The notes below the pieces were generated by a model, which was given only the letters and a program-made list of their open reading frames with translations, did no database searches and was not told where the DNA came from. From positions 1 through 15,164 of the forward strand of contig CAYICL010000016.1 in assembly GCA_964361885.1 (NCBI GenBank): 15,164 bases of DNA, read 5' to 3'. Both the position numbers and the translations under genes were made by a program. Below are positions 7,143 through 13,659 of the stretch, in pieces. The stretch's first letter is position 1, and each line of letters starts with the position of its first letter. This DNA is from CAYICL01 sp964361885 (GTDB lineage: Bacteria > Patescibacteriota > Microgenomatia > UBA1400 > CG1-02-47-37).

Positions 7143-9329
7143 TTAATTGGCGGTTTTAATTTCAATAAAAATATTTTTGGCCAGGCGGGGAAAAGTCTTT
7201 AATTGTTTAGGAAGGTTGGGAGTAATGGTGATATCGGCTTTGATAAAGCTCGGTAGGGTGGTTAAATAACTTTGAACGACGTCGGGATAGCGGCCTTTGA
7301 GGTTTTTCTTGATGTCATCAAAGTCAAATTTAGGTACCAATTTGGCTTTAAAAGCAATATCTATCGTGGCAGTACCGTTAGTTTGCAATTTAGCGGACTG
7401 AATGTCGGTTTCCGAAGAAGAGCTGATCATAAAGTTATCAGGAACTTTTCCTTTAATAGCTGCCGTTAACAAGAGGTCGAGGTCGTTTTGGCGGTAAGCC
7501 AGAGCAGCATATTCAAGCTTGGCGGTTAAGGTTAAGGTGTCGGTTTCTTCACCAATATCATGATTAAAAGTTTTAGAGATGGCTTGGTCTTTTTTGTCGA
7601 TATCAACGATAGATTTACCTTCTCCTAGTTGAGTTTGCAGGGTTTGTTCGGCCTTGGTTTTTAATTCAGCGGTAAGGCTATTGAGTAAACCGGCCTGGTC
7701 TTCTTGGGAAACTGCTTTGACTTCCCTGGCAGTGCCGCCGGCCAAACCAGAAGAAGTTTTAGCATAACAATCATCTTCCGTATATTGTTTAAAGGTTAGC
7801 TTGGTTCCGGCTGACAGATTACCTTCGGGGCCAATACTTTTGGCAGTCAGCTTGGCGTCGGCTTTTCCAGGGGTAATAGTAATGATGCCGTCGCTGTCTT
7901 CAGAGGCAGAACGAGAAGCAACGGTAGTCTCTTGATCCAGAATAAAGGCAAGGTTGTCCGGGCCGATAAGAACCGCGCCCTTAGCAAAGGTTTTGGTTTG
8001 AGCAGTTTTGTTGTAAATAGTGATGTCGCCCTGGGCCGGATCCCCAACCAAGTTTTTACCAGTGGTAGGAACAGATTTATTGCCTTCAACAGAGACGGAG
8101 ACGGTTTCGCCGGGAAGAATCCCCTTTTCCGGATCTAAAGTAGTCGCTTTTGGATTTATGGTTAAGGTTAAATTCTCGTCTATCGTTTGTGGTTCAACCA
8201 GAATGGTAACACTGGCTTTGGGTAGATACCAATAAGCGCTAAAAACAGCGATAAAGATAAGAAAAAACCCCAAGCCAATTAAAGTAATCAAGCGGGGAGT
8301 TTTCTTGACAGCTTTAAGTTTTTTCAAGCCGATTTGAAATTGGTTTTTAACCTGATTGGCTACTGGTTGAATTGATTGAATTAGATTAGAAATAAAGGTT
8401 GAGGTTGGCGGTGGAGTTGAAGCCAAAGGCTGAGGGGTTTCTGGCTCAGGCTGAGAAGGGATTTCCGGTTCCGGACGAGCAGTTAAGGTATCACTAATGT
8501 CCTGACCGGTAACAAAACCCAGAGCGGCAGCGGTGGTTTCAGGAGTTTCTGGTTTGGGTTGAGGTTTGATCTCAAAACCTAAGGATTTAGCCACTTCACT
8601 GCCGCCGGCCAAAGCCACGGCTTTAATCGAAGCCTCTTGGGGTAAGGCTTCGACTTTGGGAAAATGAATAAAGGGGAGTTTTTCTTCCCAGTCATAGGAA
8701 ATTAATTGTTGTTTATCTTCTTCAAAATCAGATTTGTCATCATAAAGAAGCATCCGGGCCGGTAAAGTATCAATGTCTTTAAATCTAGATAAACCCTCTT
8801 CAACATCCTGGCTTAGGTCGCCACTGCGGCCAACGATTTGGGAACCAATAACTTTACCCAGCTTAACCAAAGACAGATTAATTTCGCTGCTATGAAGCTG
8901 AATGAAAATAGCGCTGGGAGGAGTACCTTCCTCGATCTTTAAGTATTGGATGACAGCGGTGTCGGTAACCACAAAACCTAAAGGTTTTAAGTCCAATTCC
9001 TGGCAGATAAATTTTAATAGAGATTTTTTTTCCTGATTAATGTCTTCTTTGTCCAACCAGGTTTCAGGCAAGCCGAAAATGATACCGGTGGGTTCAGGGA
9101 TAAGATTGTCTGTGGCCGAGGAGATAGATTGATCAGCGGCAGTTAAAAGTTTGTCTTTATCCTGACCGTCCCAAGCTTGAACCGAACCGATTTTAACTAC
9201 CTTGGTATGACCATTTAAAACCGTCCAGACAGCGCTTTTAACCGAATCTTCGCTAAGCTCAAGAGCAAAAAAATGTTCCGGAGTTTCCTCTTTAGATTTG
9301 AATTTGGTGAGCAGGTTTTTAAGTTCCAT
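7143..9329 (-). CDS. PilM/FtsA-like domain fused to membrane span and baseplate-J-like ectodomain
   Basis: A 728-residue membrane protein. Residues about 18-251 resemble the actin-like fold of PilM/FtsA, ending in the adenosine-type motif ALAGGSEVAKSLGF, but the two phosphate loops are degenerate (LELSEDSVK and QLHSSEINLSLVKLG instead of glycine-rich loops), so ATP binding is doubtful. A Pro/Glu-rich linker (252-310) and a basic stretch lead to one membrane span (about 346-368). The outside part (370-728) is beta-rich and has a region like gp47/baseplate J proteins (about 432-515, with GDITIYNKT and KGAVLIGPDNLAFILDQ). Proteins of this type recur in Patescibacteria under the name baseplate J family, from memory. 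The start overlaps alaS by 11 bases and the sortase follows immediately. The role is unknown; an inside-to-outside envelope scaffold is my inference. Confidence 0.75.
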   Translation of the reverse strand: MELKNLLTKFKSKEETPEHFFALELSEDSVKSAVWTVLNGHTKVVKIGSVQAWDGQDKDKLLTAADQSISSATDNLIPEPTGIIFGLPETWLDKEDINQEKKSLLKFICQELDLKPLGFVVTDTAVIQYLKIEEGTPPSAIFIQLHSSEINLSLVKLGKVIGSQIVGRSGDLSQDVEEGLSRFKDIDTLPARMLLYDDKSDFEEDKQQLISYDWEEKLPFIHFPKVEALPQEASIKAVALAGGSEVAKSLGFEIKPQPKPETPETTAAALGFVTGQDISDTLTARPEPEIPSQPEPETPQPLASTPPPTSTFISNLIQSIQPVANQVKNQFQIGLKKLKAVKKTPRLITLIGLGFFLIFIAVFSAYWYLPKASVTILVEPQTIDENLTLTINPKATTLDPEKGILPGETVSVSVEGNKSVPTTGKNLVGDPAQGDITIYNKTAQTKTFAKGAVLIGPDNLAFILDQETTVASRSASEDSDGIITITPGKADAKLTAKSIGPEGNLSAGTKLTFKQYTEDDCYAKTSSGLAGGTAREVKAVSQEDQAGLLNSLTAELKTKAEQTLQTQLGEGKSIVDIDKKDQAISKTFNHDIGEETDTLTLTAKLEYAALAYRQNDLDLLLTAAIKGKVPDNFMISSSSETDIQSAKLQTNGTATIDIAFKAKLVPKFDFDDIKKNLKGRYPDVVQSYLTTLPSFIKADITITPNLPKQLKTFPRLAKNIFIEIKTAN

Positions 9330-11037
9330 GGGCTAAGGCAATATAAAGTCTGCGCTTGCCGGCGCCAATTGATTCTTGCTTTATTATCTTAACACCGCCA
9401 ATCTCCCCTTTCGAGACAACATTGTGACCACCACAAAGTTCTTTGGAAAAATCCCCAATGGTGTAAACAGAGACTTTGTCCGGATAAGCTTCCTTAAAAA
9501 AAGCCAGGGCCCCGCTTTTTAAAGCAGAATTTTTATCCATAATGGTTTTTACTACCGGCAAATCCTCTCTAATTTTTTGATTAATTAAAGCTTCAACTTT
9601 AATAGTCTCGGCTGGCGTTAAAACTTGAGGGTGGGAAAAATCAAACCGTAGTCTCTCGCTGGTAATGTTTGAGCCTTCCTGCCGGACATGACTGCCTAAA
9701 ACTTGTCTTAAGGCCGCATGGAGTAAATGCGTGGCTGTATGCAGTTTAGTCACGATTTCAGAATGATCGGCCAAGCCGGCCTTAAACATGCCCGCCGAAG
9801 CGGTGCGGGAAAGTTTTTGATGGGCCGCAAAAATTTTGTCAAATTTCCGGCGATCTAAGTCGTAACCTTTTTGCTTAAATAGCTCGGCGGTGATTTCAAA
9901 CGGAAATCCATATGTTTGTAACAGATTAAAAGCAGTTAATTCATTCATCTGGTCAGATGTCAGCTTATCAAATTCTTTTAAACCTTTATCCAAGTTGGTC
10001 TTAAATTTTGCCACCTCCTCAACAAATTCTTTGGGAAAATCTTGAGGGTCAAGCTTACCTTTAAGTTGACGCATTTTCACTGCTGACCGGCGGATTAACC
10101 GGCGCAAAACATATCCCTGCTGTTTGTTGCCGGGTTCAACGCCTGCGGCAAACATGGCTTCTGCCGCCCGAAGATGGTCGGCAATGACCTGCATCGCCGA
10201 TTGATTATTACCCTCGTATTTTTTATTGGCAACGGTTTCCAAATTCTTAATAATTGGTTTAAAAATATCTATTTGGAAAATGTCCGGAGTGTTTTGGCAA
10301 GCGGCCGCCAGGCGTTCCAGCCCGCCGCCGAAGTCGACGTTTTGTTTAGGCAAAGGTTTAAAAGAGCCGTCGGCTTGCTTTTCATACTGTATAAAAACCG
10401 AGTTGCCAATTTCTAAAAAGCGGCCACACTCGCAGTTGGGGTGACATTTATCACCAAATTTTTTATCGTGTTTCACAGATTCAAACTCAAAAAAAATTTC
10501 AGAGTCAGGACCGCCGATTTCACCCGGAGGCATTTTATCCGGGCTGCCGGCGCGGGACCACCAGTTTTTTGTGGCCGGATAGTAAAAAATGTGCGATTCA
10601 GGCAGACCGAGTTTTTTCCAGATAGCGTAAGATTCTTCGTCTCTGGGAACGCCGCTGCCGCCTTGAAAAACCGTTACAAAGAGTTTGTCTTTGGGCAGGT
10701 TTAAACTTCTGGTTAAAAACTCCCAAAACCAGGCTAATTGATCTTTTTTGAAGTAATCGCCTAAAGACCAATTGCCGAGCATTTCAAAAAAAGTGGTGTG
10801 ACTGTTATCGCCGACTTCGTCAATATCTTCGGAGCGAAAACACGGCTGAGAGTCAACTAATCTATTCCCCATAGGGTGGGGTTCGCCTTTAAGAAAAGGC
10901 ACCAGTTGCTGCATACCGGAACTGGTAAACAAAGTGGTGGGGTCGTTAGGCGGCACTAAAGGAGCGGGAGGAATTAGGGCATGATTTTTGGCTTTAAAAA
11001 ACTTTAAATAGCTTTCCCTAATCTTCTTTGAATCCAT
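9319..11037 (-). CDS. alaS: Alanyl-tRNA synthetase, short form
   Basis: Class II synthetase that attaches alanine to tRNA-Ala. It is 572 residues long against about 870 in most bacteria. The catalytic domain is complete: motif 2 with CFRSEDIDEVGD and FFEMLGNWSLGDYF (66-96) and motif 3 with NVDFGGGLERLA (233-244). A tRNA-binding helical region follows, then the editing domain with His433 and His437 in HTATH. The protein ends soon after GEIGGVKIIKQESIGAGKRR, so the DHHA1/C-Ala region that normally aids tRNA binding and dimerisation is absent. The second half of the editing zinc site reads CGGHN (Cys535, His538) instead of the usual CGGTH. It leads the minus-strand operon, with an extended -10 promoter directly upstream. 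It is probably functional rather than broken, since the frame is clean and it ends by overlapping the next gene. Confidence 0.95.
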   Translation of the reverse strand: MDSKKIRESYLKFFKAKNHALIPPAPLVPPNDPTTLFTSSGMQQLVPFLKGEPHPMGNRLVDSQPCFRSEDIDEVGDNSHTTFFEMLGNWSLGDYFKKDQLAWFWEFLTRSLNLPKDKLFVTVFQGGSGVPRDEESYAIWKKLGLPESHIFYYPATKNWWSRAGSPDKMPPGEIGGPDSEIFFEFESVKHDKKFGDKCHPNCECGRFLEIGNSVFIQYEKQADGSFKPLPKQNVDFGGGLERLAAACQNTPDIFQIDIFKPIIKNLETVANKKYEGNNQSAMQVIADHLRAAEAMFAAGVEPGNKQQGYVLRRLIRRSAVKMRQLKGKLDPQDFPKEFVEEVAKFKTNLDKGLKEFDKLTSDQMNELTAFNLLQTYGFPFEITAELFKQKGYDLDRRKFDKIFAAHQKLSRTASAGMFKAGLADHSEIVTKLHTATHLLHAALRQVLGSHVRQEGSNITSERLRFDFSHPQVLTPAETIKVEALINQKIREDLPVVKTIMDKNSALKSGALAFFKEAYPDKVSVYTIGDFSKELCGGHNVVSKGEIGGVKIIKQESIGAGKRRLYIALAHGT

Positions 11038-11046
11038 ATAGCTATT

Positions 11047-11055
11047 ATTATAACA
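11047..11055 (-). promoter_or_regulatory. Extended -10 promoter of alaS
   Basis: The minus strand shows TGTTATAAT, an extended -10 with a perfect TATAAT hexamer (11052-11047). Only nine bases separate it from the alaS ATG at 11037, so the mRNA would have almost no leader. No good -35 is seen, as is normal for extended -10 promoters. The hexamer lies inside an imperfect dyad with arms TAGCT (11039-11043) and AGCTA (11055-11059), a possible operator. Confidence 0.6.
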
Positions 11056-11065
11056 GCTAGTTTCT

Positions 11066-11077
11066 TTTCCACCTCTA
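11066..11077 (+). repeat. Partial upstream copy of palindrome sequence
   Basis: TTTCCACCTCTA here is identical to the left arm and loop of the palindrome at 11692-11712, in the same orientation. The two copies bracket the 196-residue orphan gene. Twelve identical bases could be chance, but the sequence is not simple. Confidence 0.45.
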
Positions 11078-11080
11078 GGG

Positions 11081-11086
11081 TATATT
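11081..11086 (+). promoter_or_regulatory. Candidate -10 box of the orphan gene
   Basis: TATATT (five of six consensus positions) ends six bases before the ATG at 11093. No clear -35 is present at the usual distance. With no Shine-Dalgarno before the ATG, this fits a leaderless transcript starting at or next to the start codon. Confidence 0.45.
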
Positions 11087-11092
11087 AAGCTT

Positions 11093-11683
11093 ATGCCCGA
11101 ACAGCAAGCTGGAGGGTTTTTAAATAGAGTTAATAAGGCTTTAGTGCCGTTTATCGAAATAGTTAAAAGTCCGCTGGATTTTAGTGAAATAATTAATAGA
11201 CATTATGGCTGGGTGGATATTCAACGAGTTCAGAACTGGACGGCTAAATTTTTTCTTACTTTTGCTTCAAACGATCTCGATGAGGCAAGTCGGGGAGAAT
11301 TCTTTGATGAATGGCGCGCTGATTTGAAAAAAACAATCCTTTTCCAGTTTAGTAATAGTGTTCCTAAGAAAGTTATAAGCAGTGAGTGTCTTGAAGCAAT
11401 GACTCGGCAGACTTATGCCCAAACTAGCCGGGGATTATTAAGGTTGTCTGCCAAAAACAGTGATGAAAGAGTGCGTCAAACATATAAAGGAGTGGCTTGG
11501 TCGGTTTTAGTGAAAGACGCCGATGACGTGTTATCCAGAAATTCTAATTATTCTATTAATCCTGAATGGAAAACATCTTTATGGAGGTTGATTAATGTCA
11601 AAAATCCGGATATGGGAATGATTAATACCGAAATTGATAAATTTACCAGTAAAGACCCAGGCGTTTTTCTGGCTAAAAGCTGA
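11093..11683 (+). CDS. Hypothetical protein, unrecognised, orphan gene
   Basis: A 196-residue soluble protein, probably mainly alpha-helical, with no signal peptide, no membrane span and no metal-binding cluster (a single Cys, in SSECLEA). Aromatic- and Trp-rich stretches occur at HYGWVDIQRVQNWTAKFF and NPEWKTSLWRLI. I do not recognise a family. It is the only plus-strand gene between long minus-strand runs, divergent from alaS and convergent with the ytxH-like gene. It looks somewhat more AT-rich than its neighbours. The ATG is preceded by a -10-like box rather than a Shine-Dalgarno. The open frame length, the promoter-like start and the palindromes behind it support a real gene; the function cannot be read from the sequence. 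Confidence 0.7.
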   Translation: MPEQQAGGFLNRVNKALVPFIEIVKSPLDFSEIINRHYGWVDIQRVQNWTAKFFLTFASNDLDEASRGEFFDEWRADLKKTILFQFSNSVPKKVISSECLEAMTRQTYAQTSRGLLRLSAKNSDERVRQTYKGVAWSVLVKDADDVLSRNSNYSINPEWKTSLWRLINVKNPDMGMINTEIDKFTSKDPGVFLAKS

Positions 11684-11691
11684 TAGCAGTG

Positions 11692-11712
11692 TTTCCACCT
11701 CTAAGGTGGAAA
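11692..11712 (+). repeat. Perfect 9-bp palindrome (hairpin 1)
   Basis: Arms TTTCCACCT and AGGTGGAAA pair perfectly around the 3-base loop CTA. It lies nine bases after the orphan gene stop, in the convergent gap. No T-run follows on either strand, so it is not a standard intrinsic terminator, though such a strong hairpin could still pause polymerase or protect both 3' ends. Confidence 0.75.
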
Positions 11713-11716
11713 GTTA

Positions 11717-11739
11717 CCTACAAGGACAGTCCCTGTAGG
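11717..11739 (+). repeat. 10-bp imperfect palindrome (hairpin 2)
   Basis: Arms CCTACAAGGA and TCCCTGTAGG pair at nine of ten positions around the loop CAG. It starts four bases after hairpin 1, and the two form a pair between convergent genes. The structure resembles short dispersed palindromic elements of REP type, but recurrence elsewhere in the genome cannot be tested here. Confidence 0.7.
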
Positions 11740-11746
11740 CCGAGGC

Positions 11747-12097
11747 TTATTTTACCAGAGGTTTGCCGGATTTGAAAAAGACGTGACGGGCCGAAGCAGC
11801 GGTTTTTTCCAATTGACGGGAGAGTTTTTTCTTGACGGTTTTAGATTTAGATTCAATTTCATCGCTATTGGCCTCTAAGGTACTTTCCAATTTTTTGGCT
11901 TGCTGTTTAACGTCTTTAACCAGTTGGTTGATAAATGTTTGAGCTTCGGCGTAGTGATTTTTTAACAGCTTTCTGACTTTTTTGCCTTTTTTGGTTTTGT
12001 ATAAAAAAGCAGCGCCGGCGGCAACGGCAGTGCCTAAAGCCATGCCGGAAATGAAGTTGATAGATTTTTTCGGATGTTGGCTGTCTGTTTCGATCAC
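11747..12097 (-). CDS. YtxH-like protein
   Basis: A 116-residue protein resembling the YtxH family (general-stress/envelope-associated small proteins in Firmicutes, biochemical role unknown). A Gly/Ala-rich hydrophobic segment (about 15-33, with SGMALGTAVAAGAAFLY) is followed directly by the typical basic KTKKGKKVRK, then a long charged helix with coiled-coil character to about residue 105. The first residue is encoded by GTG at 12097, four bases after the stop of the upstream gene, with no Shine-Dalgarno, so re-initiation or coupling is likely. It pairs with the DUF948-like gene as ytxG/ytxH do in Bacillus. It ends next to the palindrome pair, which is the only candidate 3' structure. Confidence 0.75.
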   Translation of the reverse strand: MIETDSQHPKKSINFISGMALGTAVAAGAAFLYKTKKGKKVRKLLKNHYAEAQTFINQLVKDVKQQAKKLESTLEANSDEIESKSKTVKKKLSRQLEKTAASARHVFFKSGKPLVK

Positions 12098-12101
12098 GTT
12101 A

Positions 12102-12389
12102 TTAAGTCGACTTTTTGGTTTTTGCTTTAGCTCTTTGTTCGACTAACTCTCCTGCCAGTTCAACCAGCTTGGCGCCTTTTTTAAGGCCGGAGATAAATTC
12201 AGAGGCATGTTCGATCGGGTCGGCAACTGATTTGGTAATGCGCTTAAAATCAGACATTATGTCATTGGTTTTTTCCAAGGTCTTTTTAAGCTCTTCCAGG
12301 ATCCGGAAGACGTAGACGGAAAAAATGATAAGCAGGATTGACAGAATGGTAACGACAATAACTAAGATAATTTGAGATAAAGTCAGCAT
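12102..12389 (-). CDS. DUF948/YtxG-like membrane coiled-coil protein
   Basis: A 95-residue protein with a strong N-terminal membrane span (about 5-27, with IILVIVVTILSILLIIFSVYV), then a charged helix (about 30-75) and a Lys-rich tail. The pattern of one span followed by a heptad-like helix containing DIMSDFKRITKSVADPI matches DUF948 proteins such as YtxG. It immediately precedes the YtxH-like gene, which strengthens the match. The function in this family is unsettled. A promoter with a consensus -35 lies just upstream, abutting the end of the insertion sequence. No Shine-Dalgarno is present before the ATG. Confidence 0.7.
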   Translation of the reverse strand: MLTLSQIILVIVVTILSILLIIFSVYVFRILEELKKTLEKTNDIMSDFKRITKSVADPIEHASEFISGLKKGAKLVELAGELVEQRAKAKTKKST

Positions 12390-12398
12390 AGTAAACTA

Positions 12399-12427
12399 AG
12401 TATTAATTAAGATTGAAGATTTGTCAA
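12399..12427 (-). promoter_or_regulatory. Candidate promoter of the ytxG-like gene
   Basis: TTGACA (12427-12422) is followed after 17 bases by AATACT (12404-12399, four of six consensus positions). The -10 ends nine bases before the ATG at 12389, again predicting little or no leader. The -35 overlaps the stop codon of the transposase and sits at or just outside the insertion-sequence edge. Confidence 0.5.
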
Positions 12428-13497
12428 TGAAGTGTACTCGTCCAATACATTTGAGACAAATAGCCCTCCTCTAACGCATAACCTAAGGGCGATCTTTGCC
12501 CCAAAGTCTGATGCGGTCTTTTAGTATTAAAGAATAGCAGATAATCAACCAGTTTGTCATGGAATAATTTAGGCTCCCTGACCAGGTGAAGATTTAAGTT
12601 AAGGAAGTCTTCCCTTAAAGTCCGGTTAAACCTCTCTACTACCCCGTTAATCCGGGGACACCTGGGGTAAGTAAACAAATGGGTAAGCTTACTCTTGTTT
12701 AAGTAGTCATTAAACTCACCTAGGAATTCTAACCCGTTATCTGTCTGAACTGTATGGATAGTAAACGGGTAAACCAGTCGCAGCTTTTTAAAACAGTCTA
12801 AAGCATTCCGGCTGTTAAGCTGGCTGTAAGGCAAGGCAAAGGAAAACTTTAACTTCACGTCTATAGCCGTGATTAAATAGACTTTCAGACCGTCAACGAA
12901 CTTAACTAAACTGTCCATCTCAATGTGGCCGAATGAGCCGGGTTTAGGAGCATGTTTCTGCCTTAATCTTCTCATCTCGCCTTTAGGTTTAACCAAGTTA
13001 TGATTGGGGTTGTGGTACATTCTGCCGGTTTTCTGGTAAAAACAATGATGGTCGCTGATCACCCGGCCGATGGTGGAGGCAGAAAGAGAGGGAATGTTTT
13101 CCTTAAGGCAGTATTCATCCAGTAAGGGTTTTAATTTATCCTTACCCAGGTTGCCATAGGTTAACCTCAAGTCTTTAATGAAATTGACAATGCTGGGATG
13201 AACCAACCTTTGTCTCATCCTAACCGGCCGGGTGGATTTGGGGATTAAGCTGGTCAACTGTTTCCGACTGTCTCTAAACTCCTTTCTCCAGCGGTAAAGA
13301 CTGGCTTTGGAGAGTTTAAAGGCTGAGAGGGTAGCAGCCAAACCAAACCTGTCAAGAAAGTTAATTGCTTCCAGTCTTACCCTGGCGACCCCGCTTCTAT
13401 CAAAGGCAGTTAAGTGGTTAAAGGTTTTCATCAGCCAATCATAGCCGGAAACCCCGAAAAACAAAGACTTAAATCTGGTCGGAACTCCTGTTTTCAT
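12424..13497 (-). CDS. DDE transposase, IS481-like (integrase core)
   Basis: Transposase of 357 residues. The N-terminal half has a helix-turn-helix (about 35-75, with FKLSKASLYRWRKEF) and a second helical DNA-binding region. The RNase H-fold integrase core carries the DDE triad: Asp195 in HIEMDS, Asp253 in TDNGLEF and Glu288 in RINGVVERFNRT, with 34 residues between the last two. The C-terminal FFNTKRPHQTLGQRSP is characteristic of IS481/IS3-type enzymes. The frame is intact and all catalytic residues are present, so it may be active. The last codons overlap the inverted repeat at one end. An internal Met at 13431 is an alternative start. It is oriented toward the ytxG/ytxH-like pair. Assignment to IS481 rather than another rve-type family is tentative. 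Confidence 0.9.
   Translation of the reverse strand: MKTGVPTRFKSLFFGVSGYDWLMKTFNHLTAFDRSGVARVRLEAINFLDRFGLAATLSAFKLSKASLYRWRKEFRDSRKQLTSLIPKSTRPVRMRQRLVHPSIVNFIKDLRLTYGNLGKDKLKPLLDEYCLKENIPSLSASTIGRVISDHHCFYQKTGRMYHNPNHNLVKPKGEMRRLRQKHAPKPGSFGHIEMDSLVKFVDGLKVYLITAIDVKLKFSFALPYSQLNSRNALDCFKKLRLVYPFTIHTVQTDNGLEFLGEFNDYLNKSKLTHLFTYPRCPRINGVVERFNRTLREDFLNLNLHLVREPKLFHDKLVDYLLFFNTKRPHQTLGQRSPLGYALEEGYLSQMYWTSTLH
12445..12457 (+). repeat. Insertion-sequence inverted repeat, 3' end of transposase
   Basis: ATACATTTGAGAC is the exact reverse complement of the motif at 13511-13523. It lies inside the last codons of the transposase gene. Confidence 0.8.
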
Positions 13498-13510
13498 TCA
13501 TCTTCTAAAA

Positions 13511-13523
13511 GTCTCAAATGTAT
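13511..13523 (+). repeat. Insertion-sequence inverted repeat, 5' end of transposase
   Basis: GTCTCAAATGTAT is the exact reverse complement of the motif at 12445-12457, placed 13 bases upstream of the transposase start codon. Confidence 0.8.
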
Positions 13524-13614
13524 CTGAACTTATTCATACACAAACTTATTTTGGCCACAAAATTAGCTTGTATTGCTGTTTCAGCTTAATAACACCCTCT
13601 TTTCATCGTCGGCT

Positions 13615-13638
13615 ATTGGTGCTCGTTATTACACCAAT
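13615..13638 (+). promoter_or_regulatory. Dyad upstream of the CxxC gene
   Basis: Arms ATTGGTG (13615-13621) and CACCAAT (13632-13638) are perfectly complementary around a 10-base spacer. The dyad sits directly upstream of the candidate -10 and covers the position where a -35 would lie, as an operator for a dimeric regulator might. A role as an RNA hairpin is possible if transcription starts further upstream. Confidence 0.4.
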
Positions 13639-13642
13639 CGTG

Positions 13643-13651
13643 TGTTAAGAT
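13643..13651 (+). promoter_or_regulatory. Candidate extended -10 of the CxxC gene
   Basis: TGTTAAGAT has the extended -10 TG and a TAAGAT hexamer (13646-13651, four of six consensus positions), eight bases before the ATG at 13660. No recognisable -35. The match is weak but repeats the spacing seen at alaS and the orphan gene. Confidence 0.3.
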
Positions 13652-13659
13652 GCGTATCC

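Larger units (their letters stand above)
12433..13540 (-). mobile_element. Insertion sequence with single transposase
   Basis: A unit of about 1.1 kb consisting of one transposase flanked by inverted 13-base motifs at 12445-12457 and 13511-13523. Outside these motifs both ends begin with TGTA when read inward (TGTACTCG at 12433; TGTATGAA from 13540), which I used as provisional edges. I found no convincing target-site duplication at these edges, so the exact limits could be off by several bases. The element lies between the ytxG-like gene and the CxxC gene and does not visibly interrupt a reading frame. Confidence 0.65.

Noticed and set aside
11684..11746. The palindrome pair as ordinary intrinsic terminators
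   Set aside because: Stable stems are present, but no T-run follows either hairpin on either strand, so they are listed as repeats with a possible 3'-end role.
12423..13543. 3-base CAA target-site duplication around the insertion sequence
   Set aside because: CAA matches only if the edges are set at 12428 and 13540, and three bases are expected by chance when edges are free to move.
13573..13659. 29-residue N-terminal extension of the CxxC protein from ATG 13573
   Set aside because: The extension is unlike the rest of the protein, overlaps the dyad and candidate -10, and the family-like sequence begins at ATG 13660.
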